From Nitrospinota bacterium (GTDB lineage Bacteria > 2-12-FULL-45-22 > JACOWJ01): a DNA stretch of 50,927 nucleotides. A model generated the notes under the pieces. That model was not told the DNA's origin. It did not search any database and worked only from the letters and a program-made list of their open reading frames with translations. This document shows, one piece after another, positions 43,760 through 50,927 of this stretch. The stretch is taken from NCBI GenBank assembly GCA_016176845.1, contig JACOWJ010000006.1:1-50927 (forward strand), given 5' to 3'. The stretch's first letter is position 1. Each line of letters starts with the position of its first letter. The position numbers and the translations under genes were made by a program.

Positions 43760-46042
43760 ATGGGAAGGAAAAAACGAAGCCAACCCTCCCCGCCCAGGCG
43801 CCCGACAGTGAACCGCCGGCGGCGGACGGTCCTGCGGGAGGTCCTGGGCGTCTTCCTCTGGGCGGGGGCCCTTTACCTCTTGCTCAGCCTTCTTTCCTTT
43901 CATCCGACCGATCCATCCTTCAACCGCTACCTTGACCCGGCACCGCCAGTCCAAAACCTTGGGGGAGGGGCGGGGGCTTATCTATCCGACGCCCTGGTCG
44001 TCTTTGGCGGGGCGGGAGCCTATCTCTTTCCTCTTTTCCTGGTCCTTTTCGGCATTGCCCTCTGTTGGGGCGATCGGTTTGGCCGGGGGCCGCTGGCGAT
44101 CCTGTCGGGCGCCCTAATGCTGCTCCTTTCCGTGTGTGGCCTCCTGGGGCTCTCCCTGAAGAGCGATCCGCTCTTCTCCTCTCAGCCCATGAGCGGAGGG
44201 ATCCTGGGAGACCTCATTGCCCGGGGCCTTGAGGGATCTCTGAACACCGGTGGGGCTTACCTGGTCCTGGGGGCCTTCCTCCTCGTCTCCTTCCTCCTGG
44301 CTACCCCTCTGAGCCTGGGATCGGCCCTATCGGCCATCCGAAGGGGATGGGTCCATTTCCTTCAATACGTGAAGGACCGCTCGCCACGAGGGGCCGCGGC
44401 CTCCTCGAAGAGGCGAGCGAAAAACCGACCTTCCTCCGCCGGGGAGGGAGGGGCCGACGTGGCAGAAAGGCCCGATTTCCCCGACGGGCCGATCCCCAAA
44501 AAGAGGAAGGCATCCCCTTCAGCGGAGGAGACCGAGCTCTCCGAGCCCCCTAAACGGCCGGATGGGACCCCGGGATGGTATCGACTCCCAGCCCTCTCCC
44601 TGCTAGATGACCCTCCTCCCCTCACCCAGTCTCACGACGAGAAGGAGTTACGGAGCAAGGGAGATCTGCTGGAGAAGAAGCTGATGGACTTTGGCATCCA
44701 GGGCCAGGTGTTGCAGATCCTGCGCGGTCCGGTGATCACCACGTACGAGTTCGAGCCCGCCTCTGGGATCAAGGTCAGCCGGATCATGAACCTCAGCGAT
44801 GACCTGGCCCTGGCGATGAAAGCCCTGAGCGTGAGGATCTTGGCCCCAGTGCCCCGGAAGGCCGTGGTCGGCATCGAGATCCCCAATGACCAGCGCGAGC
44901 CGGTCTGCCTCAAGGAGATCCTCACCTCCCCGGCCTTCTCCCAGGGGCAGTCGAAGCTGACGATCGCCCTGGGGAAGGACGTCTCAGGAAAGCCCGTGGC
45001 CACCGACCTGGCCCAGATCCCCCACTTGCTGATTGCGGGGGCAACCGGCTCCGGCAAGAGCGTAGGGCTGAACTGCATCATCTGCAGCCTCTTGTTTAGC
45101 GCCACCCCCGAGGAAGTCCGGCTGATCATGATCGATCCCAAAATGCTGGAGTTGTCGGTTTACGACGGCATCCCTCATCTGATCTCCCCGGTGGTGACCG
45201 ATCCCAAGAAGGCCGCCGTCGCCCTCAAGTGGGCCGTGGCGGAGATGGAGCGAAGATACCGGCTGATGGCGGAGAAGGGGGTGCGAGGCATCGCCCATTA
45301 CAACCAATGGGTCAAGGAGAGCGCTGCCGACTGGATCCCAACCGAGGGAAAGGAGGAGCCCGACTCGCTGTCTCAGTCAGAAATCAGGCTCCCTTATCTC
45401 CATTATATCGTGGTGGTCATCGATGAGTTGGCCGATTTGATGATGGTCTCCTCGAAGGAGGTGGAAACTTCCCTGGCTCGCCTGGCCCAAATGGCGCGTG
45501 CCGCCGGCATTCACCTGCTGGTGGCCACGCAGAGGCCCTCCGTGGACGTCCTCACGGGAGTGATCAAGGCCAATTTCCCCTCCCGCATCTCCTTCCAGGT
45601 CTCCTCGCGGGTGGATTCCCGCACCATCCTGGATAGCATCGGGGCCGAGAGGTTGCTGGGAAAGGGGGACCTCCTCTTCTTGCCGCCCGGCACCTCCCAG
45701 CTCGTGCGGGTGCATGGGGCCTATGTTTCAGAGAAGGAGATCAAGCGCCTGGTGGACTTCCTGAAGCAGCAGCAGGCCCCCACCTACGACGAGTCGGTGC
45801 TGCGGGCCGGGACGGAGGAGGGGGACGTGGAGGAGGGGGAGTACGACGAAAAATATGAAGAGGCGGTCCAATTGGTGGCCCAAACCCGGCAGGCCTCCAT
45901 CTCCATGATCCAGCGGCGCCTGAGGATTGGTTATAACCGGGCCGCGCGCATCATCGAGATCATGGAAAAGGAAGGCCTCGTCGGGCCTGCTGACGGAGCA
46001 AAGCCTCGAGAGGTCTATATCAAGCGGGAGGACTTCTTTTAG
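43760..46042 (+). CDS. ftsK: DNA translocase FtsK/SpoIIIE
   Basis: 760 residues. Pumps chromosome ends through the division septum and helps activate XerCD recombination. Four hydrophobic segments lie between about residues 30 and 190, then a charged Pro/Arg/Lys-rich linker (about 200-275), the alpha/beta motor domains with Walker A GATGSGKS near 427 and Walker B VVVIDELADLMM near 553, and a C-terminal winged-helix gamma domain (MIQRRLRIGYNRAARIIEIM). The linker is short, as in SpoIIIE-sized proteins. No xer gene is adjacent. Confidence 0.94.
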   Translation: MGRKKRSQPSPPRRPTVNRRRRTVLREVLGVFLWAGALYLLLSLLSFHPTDPSFNRYLDPAPPVQNLGGGAGAYLSDALVVFGGAGAYLFPLFLVLFGIALCWGDRFGRGPLAILSGALMLLLSVCGLLGLSLKSDPLFSSQPMSGGILGDLIARGLEGSLNTGGAYLVLGAFLLVSFLLATPLSLGSALSAIRRGWVHFLQYVKDRSPRGAAASSKRRAKNRPSSAGEGGADVAERPDFPDGPIPKKRKASPSAEETELSEPPKRPDGTPGWYRLPALSLLDDPPPLTQSHDEKELRSKGDLLEKKLMDFGIQGQVLQILRGPVITTYEFEPASGIKVSRIMNLSDDLALAMKALSVRILAPVPRKAVVGIEIPNDQREPVCLKEILTSPAFSQGQSKLTIALGKDVSGKPVATDLAQIPHLLIAGATGSGKSVGLNCIICSLLFSATPEEVRLIMIDPKMLELSVYDGIPHLISPVVTDPKKAAVALKWAVAEMERRYRLMAEKGVRGIAHYNQWVKESAADWIPTEGKEEPDSLSQSEIRLPYLHYIVVVIDELADLMMVSSKEVETSLARLAQMARAAGIHLLVATQRPSVDVLTGVIKANFPSRISFQVSSRVDSRTILDSIGAERLLGKGDLLFLPPGTSQLVRVHGAYVSEKEIKRLVDFLKQQQAPTYDESVLRAGTEEGDVEEGEYDEKYEEAVQLVAQTRQASISMIQRRLRIGYNRAARIIEIMEKEGLVGPADGAKPREVYIKREDFF

Positions 46043-46069
46043 TTGAATATACCTTTCCCTTAAGGAATA

Positions 46070-46156
46070 GCGACCAAATAACTTTCCCATGGTCGAATGG
46101 GATAATAGGTTTTAAGTTTTAAGTTTTAGGTTTTAGGGCTTAAAACTTAAAACCTA
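46070..46156 (+). repeat. 87-bp dispersed repeat, copy 2
   Basis: Identical to 31989-32075 over 87 bp, including the TCCCAT/ATGGGA stem and the TAAGTTT foldback. It lies in the convergent gap between ftsK and the DUF151 gene, where it could work as a bidirectional 3' structure. Confidence 0.92.
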
Positions 46157-46174
46157 CTTCAGAAGGCGAAAGCG

Positions 46175-46675
46175 TCACACCTCATATTTGCCAAAGTCCT
46201 CCGGCTTCAGGTTCTCCAGCCACTCCTTCCACTTCTCGGAATCGTCCCTTCCCTCCTTGCCCTCCACGGTAAGATCGATGCTCTTGGCCTCATCGAGAAC
46301 CTTCTTGGCCACGTAAATGGGAGCATTGACCCGCAGGGCGATGGCGATGGCATCGCTGGGTCTGGAATCGATGATCACCTCGCTGTGATTGATATTCAGT
46401 GAGATAATAGCATAGAAGGTATTGTCCTTGAGGTCGTTCACCACGATCCGATTTACTTTGGCCTTGATCCCATCCAGGATATTCTTGATCAGGTCATGCG
46501 TCATTGGCCGGGGGGTAGGCACCTTCTCCATTTCCAGGGCAATGGCGTTGGCCTCGAAAATTCCGACCCAAATGGGCAAGGCCCTTTGCTCTTCTAGGTC
46601 TTTCAATATCACGATGGGCATGTTGGTTAACGGATCCAGGGTTAACCCTTTGACCTTCATTTCGATCTCTGCCAT
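46175..46675 (-). CDS. Bifunctional nuclease family protein (DUF151)
   Basis: 166 residues. DUF151/BFN domain with the conserved core [18 protein letters not shown] and [26 protein letters not shown] (read in parts, residues about 34-130). Family members have been described as nucleases or regulatory proteins. The start [15 protein letters not shown] at 46675 follows GGAGGGG; the upstream ATG at 46723 lacks such a site. A charged C-terminal tail ends in GKYEV. Confidence 0.85.
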   Translation of the reverse strand: MAEIEMKVKGLTLDPLTNMPIVILKDLEEQRALPIWVGIFEANAIALEMEKVPTPRPMTHDLIKNILDGIKAKVNRIVVNDLKDNTFYAIISLNINHSEVIIDSRPSDAIAIALRVNAPIYVAKKVLDEAKSIDLTVEGKEGRDDSEKWKEWLENLKPEDFGKYEV

Positions 46676-46786
46676 GTTGCGCCCCTCCTCTCCCTCGAGT
46701 GCCCCATCAGCCTTGGGGTACATCTTTTCTCATCTCAAAAATGCCGTCAACGACTATTGAGAAATAACCTCTTCGCCAGCATTTCG

Positions 46787-48115
46787 CTATCTGGGCTCTT
46801 TTAGAGCGAGTCTACCCTCCAGGCTATACAACTTCCCCTGGATGACCTCCAGCTCCACCAAGTGTCCAACAAGACCTTCCGGTCCACGAAAGTTAACGAT
46901 CTTGTGGGTTCGGGTCCTCCCCGTCAACTTGGCTGGATCTTTCTTGCTCGCGCCTTCTACCAAAACCTCAACTCGCTTCCCCTCCAGCTCCTGATTTTTT
47001 CTCAGGGTGATCCCCTTCTGAAGGGCCAGGATCTCCTCGAATCGTTCTTGCTTGACCTCCTCGGGCACCTGGTCGGAGAGGGTAGCTGCCACCGTCTCTG
47101 GCCTGGCTGAATACTTAAAGAGGAAGAGGCTATCGTACTCGACCTCCTCGATCAACTCCCTGGTCCTCGCGTAATCTTCCTGGCTCTCCCCAGGAAAGCC
47201 TACGATCACATCCGTAGAGATCCCTATGCTCGGAAGTAAGGCCCGCAGCCGGGCGATCTTGGCCCGGTACTCCCCCGCGGTGTACCTGCGGTTCATCCGG
47301 TCCAGGACGGAATCGGACCCGGCTTGAACGGGTAGGTGAATGTGCTCGCAGACTTTGGCCAACCTGGCCATCGCTCCCATTAATTCTTCGGATAGGTCCT
47401 TGGGATGGGAGGTGGTGAAACGAATCCGTTCGATCCCATCCAGGTCATCGACCCGAGATAAAAGGCCGGGAAAGGCGCCCTCGTCGACCAGGTCTTTCCC
47501 ATAGGCATTCACGTTTTGGCCCAACAAGGTGACCTCCTTATAACCCTGGCGGGCCAGCCCCCGGATTTCATCCAGGATCATCTCCCCAGGCACGCTTCGC
47601 TCAGGACCTCGTGTGTAAGGAACGACACAAAATGAACAGAAATTATTGCAGCCCTGCATGATGGTCACCCAGGCCTTGACCGTGCTCTCTCTCCGGATGT
47701 GCGGGGATACAAACTCTCCTTTGACCTGAGCGACATCGGCCACCTTGCCCTTCCCTTGCCTTAACTGCCGCAACAACTCAGGCAGACGACTGATATTTTG
47801 GGTGCCGAAAACCAAATCGACCTGAGGGGCCCGTTCAAAGATCCTCTTCCCTTCCCGCTGGGCGATGCAACCTCCGACGCCAATCGCCAACGATGGGTTC
47901 TTCTTTTTTAATCCGGCCAACCGGCCCAGCTGGCTGTAAAATTTTTGCTCCGCTTTCTCCCGGATGCAACAAGTGTTCACCAAGATCAGCTGGGCCTCCT
48001 CCAGGTTATCGGTCAGTTGATAGCCCTCCCCCTGTAAGATTCCACCGATCTTCTCGGAGTCATACTCGTTCATCTGACAGCCGTAAGTCAACAAAGCCAG
48101 GTTCTTGTTAGGCAT
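46787..48115 (-). CDS. miaB: tRNA-2-methylthio-N6-dimethylallyladenosine synthase
   Basis: 442-residue radical-SAM methylthiotransferase that modifies A37 of tRNAs reading UNN codons. The N-terminal UPF0004 domain has the three cluster cysteines (TYGCQMNEYDS, NTCCIREKAE and GVGGCIAQREG). The radical SAM motif is CNNFCSFCVVPYTRG near residue 155, and a TRAM domain closes the protein. MiaB is preferred over RimO/MtaB by the CCIREKA and CVVPYTRG patterns. Confidence 0.93.
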   Translation of the reverse strand: MPNKNLALLTYGCQMNEYDSEKIGGILQGEGYQLTDNLEEAQLILVNTCCIREKAEQKFYSQLGRLAGLKKKNPSLAIGVGGCIAQREGKRIFERAPQVDLVFGTQNISRLPELLRQLRQGKGKVADVAQVKGEFVSPHIRRESTVKAWVTIMQGCNNFCSFCVVPYTRGPERSVPGEMILDEIRGLARQGYKEVTLLGQNVNAYGKDLVDEGAFPGLLSRVDDLDGIERIRFTTSHPKDLSEELMGAMARLAKVCEHIHLPVQAGSDSVLDRMNRRYTAGEYRAKIARLRALLPSIGISTDVIVGFPGESQEDYARTRELIEEVEYDSLFLFKYSARPETVAATLSDQVPEEVKQERFEEILALQKGITLRKNQELEGKRVEVLVEGASKKDPAKLTGRTRTHKIVNFRGPEGLVGHLVELEVIQGKLYSLEGRLALKEPR

Positions 48116-48131
48116 CGCTCCATCTGACCCT

Positions 48132-48161
48132 TTTATATCCCTTTACGCCCTGTTTTATCAA
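48132..48161 (-). promoter_or_regulatory. Probable sigma70 promoter of miaB
   Basis: On the minus strand TTGATA (48156-48161) and TATAAA (48132-48137) are 18 bp apart. The start point would fall near 48125, leaving a very short leader that still contains the GGAG before the ATG at 48115. Confidence 0.5.
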
Positions 48162-48223
48162 GGGCCTCCGTACCATCAATTAGCTCTAAAAATATATTAT
48201 CCCGCCCCGGATGTCAAGGATGG

Positions 48224-49138
48224 TCAGCCATGTCGGGTCTCGATGAACCTTAAGGTCCGGGACCGGGATTGCATGACCAGGGAATAGGTGGTAGCTCCAC
48301 CGCTATAGAACCGCACCCCTTTCAGGATGTCCCCATCGGTGATCCCCGTGGCGACGAACATCACGTTCTCCTTTCGAACCATCTGCTGGATGGTTAAGAT
48401 CGACGAAGCCGAGCCCCTCGTAAGCTCCTGCTCCCTGGGCAGCAGCCGACCCTGAATATCTCCCCGGGTACATTGGAGTGCCGCAGCCGCCAGGATTCCT
48501 TCTTTGGCCCCGCCAATTCCCATCAGGACTTCAACCCCCGACCCCTCGATGGAGGGGGCGATCGCCGCTGAGACATCGCCATCCCCGATGAGCTTGATGC
48601 GGGCCCCGGTCTCCCGGACCTCCCGGATCAGGGAGGCATGGCGCGGCCGATCGAGGATCACCACCGTGAGGTCCTCCAGATAGCACCCCAGGGCATCGGC
48701 GATATTGCTCAGGTTCTGCTGAGGGGAGAGGTTCAAGTCGATCGCCCCCCGGGCCTTCGGTCCCACAGCGATCTTCTCCATATAGCCATCCGGGCAGGGA
48801 AGGAAACAGCCTTTCTCGCCGATGGCGATGATGGAGATGGAGTTGGGACCGCCCGTGGCGCAGATGGTGGTTCCCTCCAGAGGGTCCAGGGCAATGTCCA
48901 CCTGAGGAAGATCTCCCGTCCCGATCCGCTGTCCATTGAATAGCTCTGGCGTCTCCCCTTTTTCGCCTTCGCCCAGCATGATCCTCCCATCCATACGTAC
49001 CGCGTCCAGCGCCTTTTTCATGGCCTCCATAGCCTTGTGATAGGCCAGATGCTCGTCCCCCAGACCCATAATACGGGCGCAGGCCATGGCCGCCGCCTCG
49101 GTGACGTGAAGGACTTCCAGCGCCAGGTTCCTTTCCAT
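48224..49138 (-). CDS. glpX: Class II fructose-1,6-bisphosphatase
   Basis: 304 residues. Hydrolyses fructose 1,6-bisphosphate in gluconeogenesis. GlpX-type metal and substrate motifs: MLGEGEKGETPELF (about 75-88), DIALDPLEGTTICATGGPNS (about 100-119), GDGDVSAAI near 204 and MGIGGAKEGILAAAAL near 225. The start MERNLALEVLHVTEAAA at 49138 follows AGAGGAG; the upstream in-frame ATGs add only basic, non-family residues. Confidence 0.9.
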   Translation of the reverse strand: MERNLALEVLHVTEAAAMACARIMGLGDEHLAYHKAMEAMKKALDAVRMDGRIMLGEGEKGETPELFNGQRIGTGDLPQVDIALDPLEGTTICATGGPNSISIIAIGEKGCFLPCPDGYMEKIAVGPKARGAIDLNLSPQQNLSNIADALGCYLEDLTVVILDRPRHASLIREVRETGARIKLIGDGDVSAAIAPSIEGSGVEVLMGIGGAKEGILAAAALQCTRGDIQGRLLPREQELTRGSASSILTIQQMVRKENVMFVATGITDGDILKGVRFYSGGATTYSLVMQSRSRTLRFIETRHG

Positions 49139-49250
49139 TTGTCTATCGCTCCTCTTCAATAGCCCGATGGGATGGTTCGCTCCTCCCCTCGCCATTCTCA
49201 TCCATCAACTTAGCACAACCTCCGCTCCCCTTCAAGGGAGAATACCAAAA

Positions 49251-49309
49251 GCAGGGATTAGGGACTAGGGATTAGGGGCTAGGGGCTAGGGGGCAGGGAT
49301 TAGGGCATG
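49251..49309 (+). repeat. AGGGATT/AGGGGCT heptad array
   Basis: Seven to eight 7-bp units of AGGGATT, AGGGACT and AGGGGCT, slightly out of phase near the end (GGGGGCAGGG). No complementary right arm and no AAATTCC tag are present, so it is a single-arm example. The remainder of 49139-49372 has no gene. Confidence 0.88.
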
Positions 49310-49372
49310 GAGGTTTCGTACACAGCCCAGGCAAAAAACCAGGGTTCTGGGCGGGGGGAGGTTTAAGCTTGA

Positions 49373-49543
49373 CGCTACGTCATATGTCAGGAAGTAGCTA
49401 AGAGGGCAAAGGTCATGCAACAGCAGTTATCGAAGATCGAAAATGGCATCAATTGTAATTTGGCCACATTTTTAAAAGTCTGTAATGCACTGGGGCTAAA
49501 GATAGACCTGGATCAACCGAAGATTACACAGCTCGTCGGATAA
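49373..49543 (+). pseudogene. XRE-type helix-turn-helix regulator, N-terminally truncated remnant
   Basis: The frame is open from 49373 to a TAA at 49541-49543 and reads CQEVAKRAKVMQQQLSKIEN, then GINCNLATFLKVCNALGLKI. This is the second half of a Cro/C1-type HTH (QxQLSKIENG...TFLKVCNALGL) as in HipB-like antitoxins. No start codon precedes it apart from the internal ATG at 49415, and the first helices are missing. A toxin partner is not visible. Possibly a relic of a toxin-antitoxin pair. Confidence 0.5.
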
Positions 49544-49908
49544 CACCTTGCTGCCTCGCGCTGGCAAGGGCCGGCATCGCGGAAGACATGACCTGCCCAG
49601 AGTTGCTCAATGGGACGAAGGGAGATCTTGTCTTGCTTGAGGGACAGGGCCGTGCCAGCCGTTGGAAGCTCAACCCCAAGCCCTCATCGCGTCTCCGGTC
49701 AGGGCCAGCAGGTTCGCGGCCCGCAGGTGAAACAGGATCTTCAACGGGACACCGGTCTTCATCTCCTCCTCTGAGCATGAGGGACGTTTTGGACGCCTTT
49801 ACCTGTATCTTTGACAGGGCTAAAGGACAGGTGTTGTTATTAGATCCGCCTGATCGGTATGAACTGGTCCGTGGCTGAGATGGAGTTTCTCAGGTGAACG
49901 AAGAACGA
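49544..49908. other. Region of decayed coding sequence, unassigned
   Basis: On the minus strand around 49680-49765 a stretch reads MKTGVPLKILFHLRAANLLA then LTGDAMRAWG and a stop, while neighbouring pieces stay open in other frames. On the plus strand an open frame (49588-49878) has no family pattern. This suggests a frameshifted relic, but I cannot name it. Confidence 0.3.
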
Positions 49909-50737
49909 TGAGAAAGCGCAGAAAGAGACCCCCTCGTTCCGGCACGACCTCAGGTCGTCCACCAGAGGCCAGCGATCTGAAAGAACAGCTGAAGCAGTTT
50001 TCCCTCGACCAGCTCATTGAGATCGTGGAGAAGTTTCTTGCCCGGCTTGGCGAGAGGCAACGACTGGAATTTCTGAACCTCCTGCCCTCCGTCCGTTCCA
50101 AAGACCTGGAGAGCCAGCTCCCCTATCGCCCTTTTGGCTCACCGCTATCAGACCGCCAAGAAGGCCTATGAGTTGCTCTTCGACTGTCTAGAGATCGAAT
50201 CGGGCGGCTACTACTTCACCACTTCCGACCCTCAGGCAGCCCTGAGCACGGACTTCTTGATGAAGGCCCGAAAGCGCTATTTCGAGTCGCTCTGCCATCT
50301 CTACACGGGGGAAACGCTGGCCAGGAAGATCATTGACGGCATCGGGGAATATCGCTATATCGGCAGGGAGCCGCCCGTTTTGAAGGATCTTTTCCCCGAA
50401 GGTGGCGAGATCATTGGGCTTCTGGAAGAGGTGCTGATCAGGATACCCTCGCGCGATGAGGCCGACACGATCCTGACGACGTTGGACCCGTTAGCGGAAC
50501 TGCTGAGGCAGATCTACACGTACTTCAGGAGCCTGGAGGAGCTGGATCGCTTTGCCCAGCAGCAATATGGCGAGAAGCATCCCTGGGCCTATGAGGACTT
50601 GGTCCGAGCCTATGCCAGGAAGAACAACTGGCAGAACGGAGAACATGGGCCGCCCGGCCCACGATCTCTTCGACACGCTCGCGCTCTCGGACCCTTTTCG
50701 GCGGGTGCATTCCCTATTTGTAAAAGAGAAAAAGTAG
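49909..50737 (+). pseudogene. Unrecognised gene broken by frameshifts
   Basis: Three pieces in different frames look like one protein. 49909 to about 50110 gives SDLKEQLKQFSLDQLIEIVE and RLEFLNLLPS. About 50134-50640 gives YQTAKKAYELLFDCLEIES, PLAELLRQIYTYFRSLEELD and PWAYEDLVRAYARKNNWQ, all helical and acidic. 50642-50737 gives MGRPAHDLFDTLALSDPFRR and VHSLFVKEKK with a stop. The middle frame itself remains open to 50796 but turns into Arg/Pro-rich sequence. At least two frameshifts are needed. I do not recognise the family; helical TPR-like repeats are possible. Confidence 0.45.
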
Positions 50738-50810
50738 AGGCGATATACGGACTCTTGACAGCTTTTCAAGAAAATGGACATCCGGTTACTCCTTGAGTTT
50801 GCGATAGCGC

Positions 50811-50905
50811 GGCGAGCGGGGGACGTGAGTCCCCCGTTAAGAAGGGGAACAACATACCAACAACGAAGCGCGGTAAAAACGGCGGGCTGACGCCCACCGC
50901 TCGCC
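50811..50905. repeat. Nested inverted repeat at the window end
   Basis: Outer arms GGCGAGCGG (50811-50819) and CCGCTCGCC (50897-50905) are exact complements. Inside, GGGGGAC-GTGA-GTCCCCC (50818-50835) forms a strong hairpin and GGGC/GCCC a weaker one. No gene is seen from 50797 to 50927. Confidence 0.75.
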
Positions 50906-50927
50906 CATCCGAAGTGAGTTTTATGAA

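Noticed and set aside
46070-46156. Simple intrinsic terminator for ftsK
   Set aside because: Hairpins are present but no T run follows, and the same 87 bp recurs elsewhere, so it is annotated as a repeat.

Overview
The window looks like a GC-rich chromosome segment from a Gram-negative, anaerobic sulfur-metabolising bacterium. An outer membrane is implied by a porin, a FadL-type channel and Lnt. The sat-qmoABC run at 0.9-7.1 kb is the electron-transfer core of dissimilatory sulfate/APS metabolism, seen in sulfate reducers (Desulfobacterota, Nitrospirota and relatives). I cannot place the phylum with confidence. The dense load of short intergenic repeats is reminiscent of uncultured Desulfobacterota/Nitrospirota-type genomes, but that is an impression and not a result.

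Layout. 0-0.8 kb: end of a TauE/SafE permease and a DUF1634 protein. 0.9-7.1 kb: sat, qmoA, qmoB, qmoC, without aprBA. 7.3-7.7 kb: tRNA-Arg(CCG) with promoter and terminator. 7.8-11.7 kb: an uncharacterised cassette with two DUF1326 proteins flanking a gluconate-dehydrogenase-type pair (subunit 3 plus GMC flavoprotein). 12.1-13.6 kb: gltX. 13.6-17.4 kb: an SO_0444-type metal permease followed by ZnuA, ZnuC and ZnuB. 17.8-21.9 kb: a porin, a PstS-like protein, a chemoreceptor and a divergent NosL-like protein. 22.2-24.7 kb: a FadL-type channel and an unknown secreted protein. 24.8-31.8 kb: a visibly AT-richer block with lnt, a 1310-residue double-kinase sensor and a sigma54 response regulator. 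32.3-34.1 kb: a broken IS1634-like transposase. 34.5-43.6 kb: phosphoribosyltransferase, acyl-CoA dehydrogenase, nicotinamidase, a broken 2,4-dienoyl-CoA-reductase-like gene, a deoxyhypusine-synthase-like gene, an epimerase and nadB. 43.8-49.1 kb: ftsK, a DUF151 nuclease, miaB and glpX. 49.3-50.9 kb: decayed gene remnants.

The most striking feature is the intergenic DNA. At least ten gaps hold short arrays with a strict 7-bp period but different unit sequences (AGGGATT, ACAGGGG, TAAGTTT, CAGTGGG, TTCCAAT, GAGCGAT). Many are folded into long inverted repeats, several run into the stop codon of the upstream gene, and several are followed by a conserved AAATTCCTATA tag. Three copies of a 134-160 bp foldback element with TACAACTCCAC ends and apparent TA target sites sit beside or inside broken genes. 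Two further dispersed repeats, one of 87 bp and identical in both copies, occur twice each. Some of this repeat material has entered coding sequence, most clearly in qmoB.
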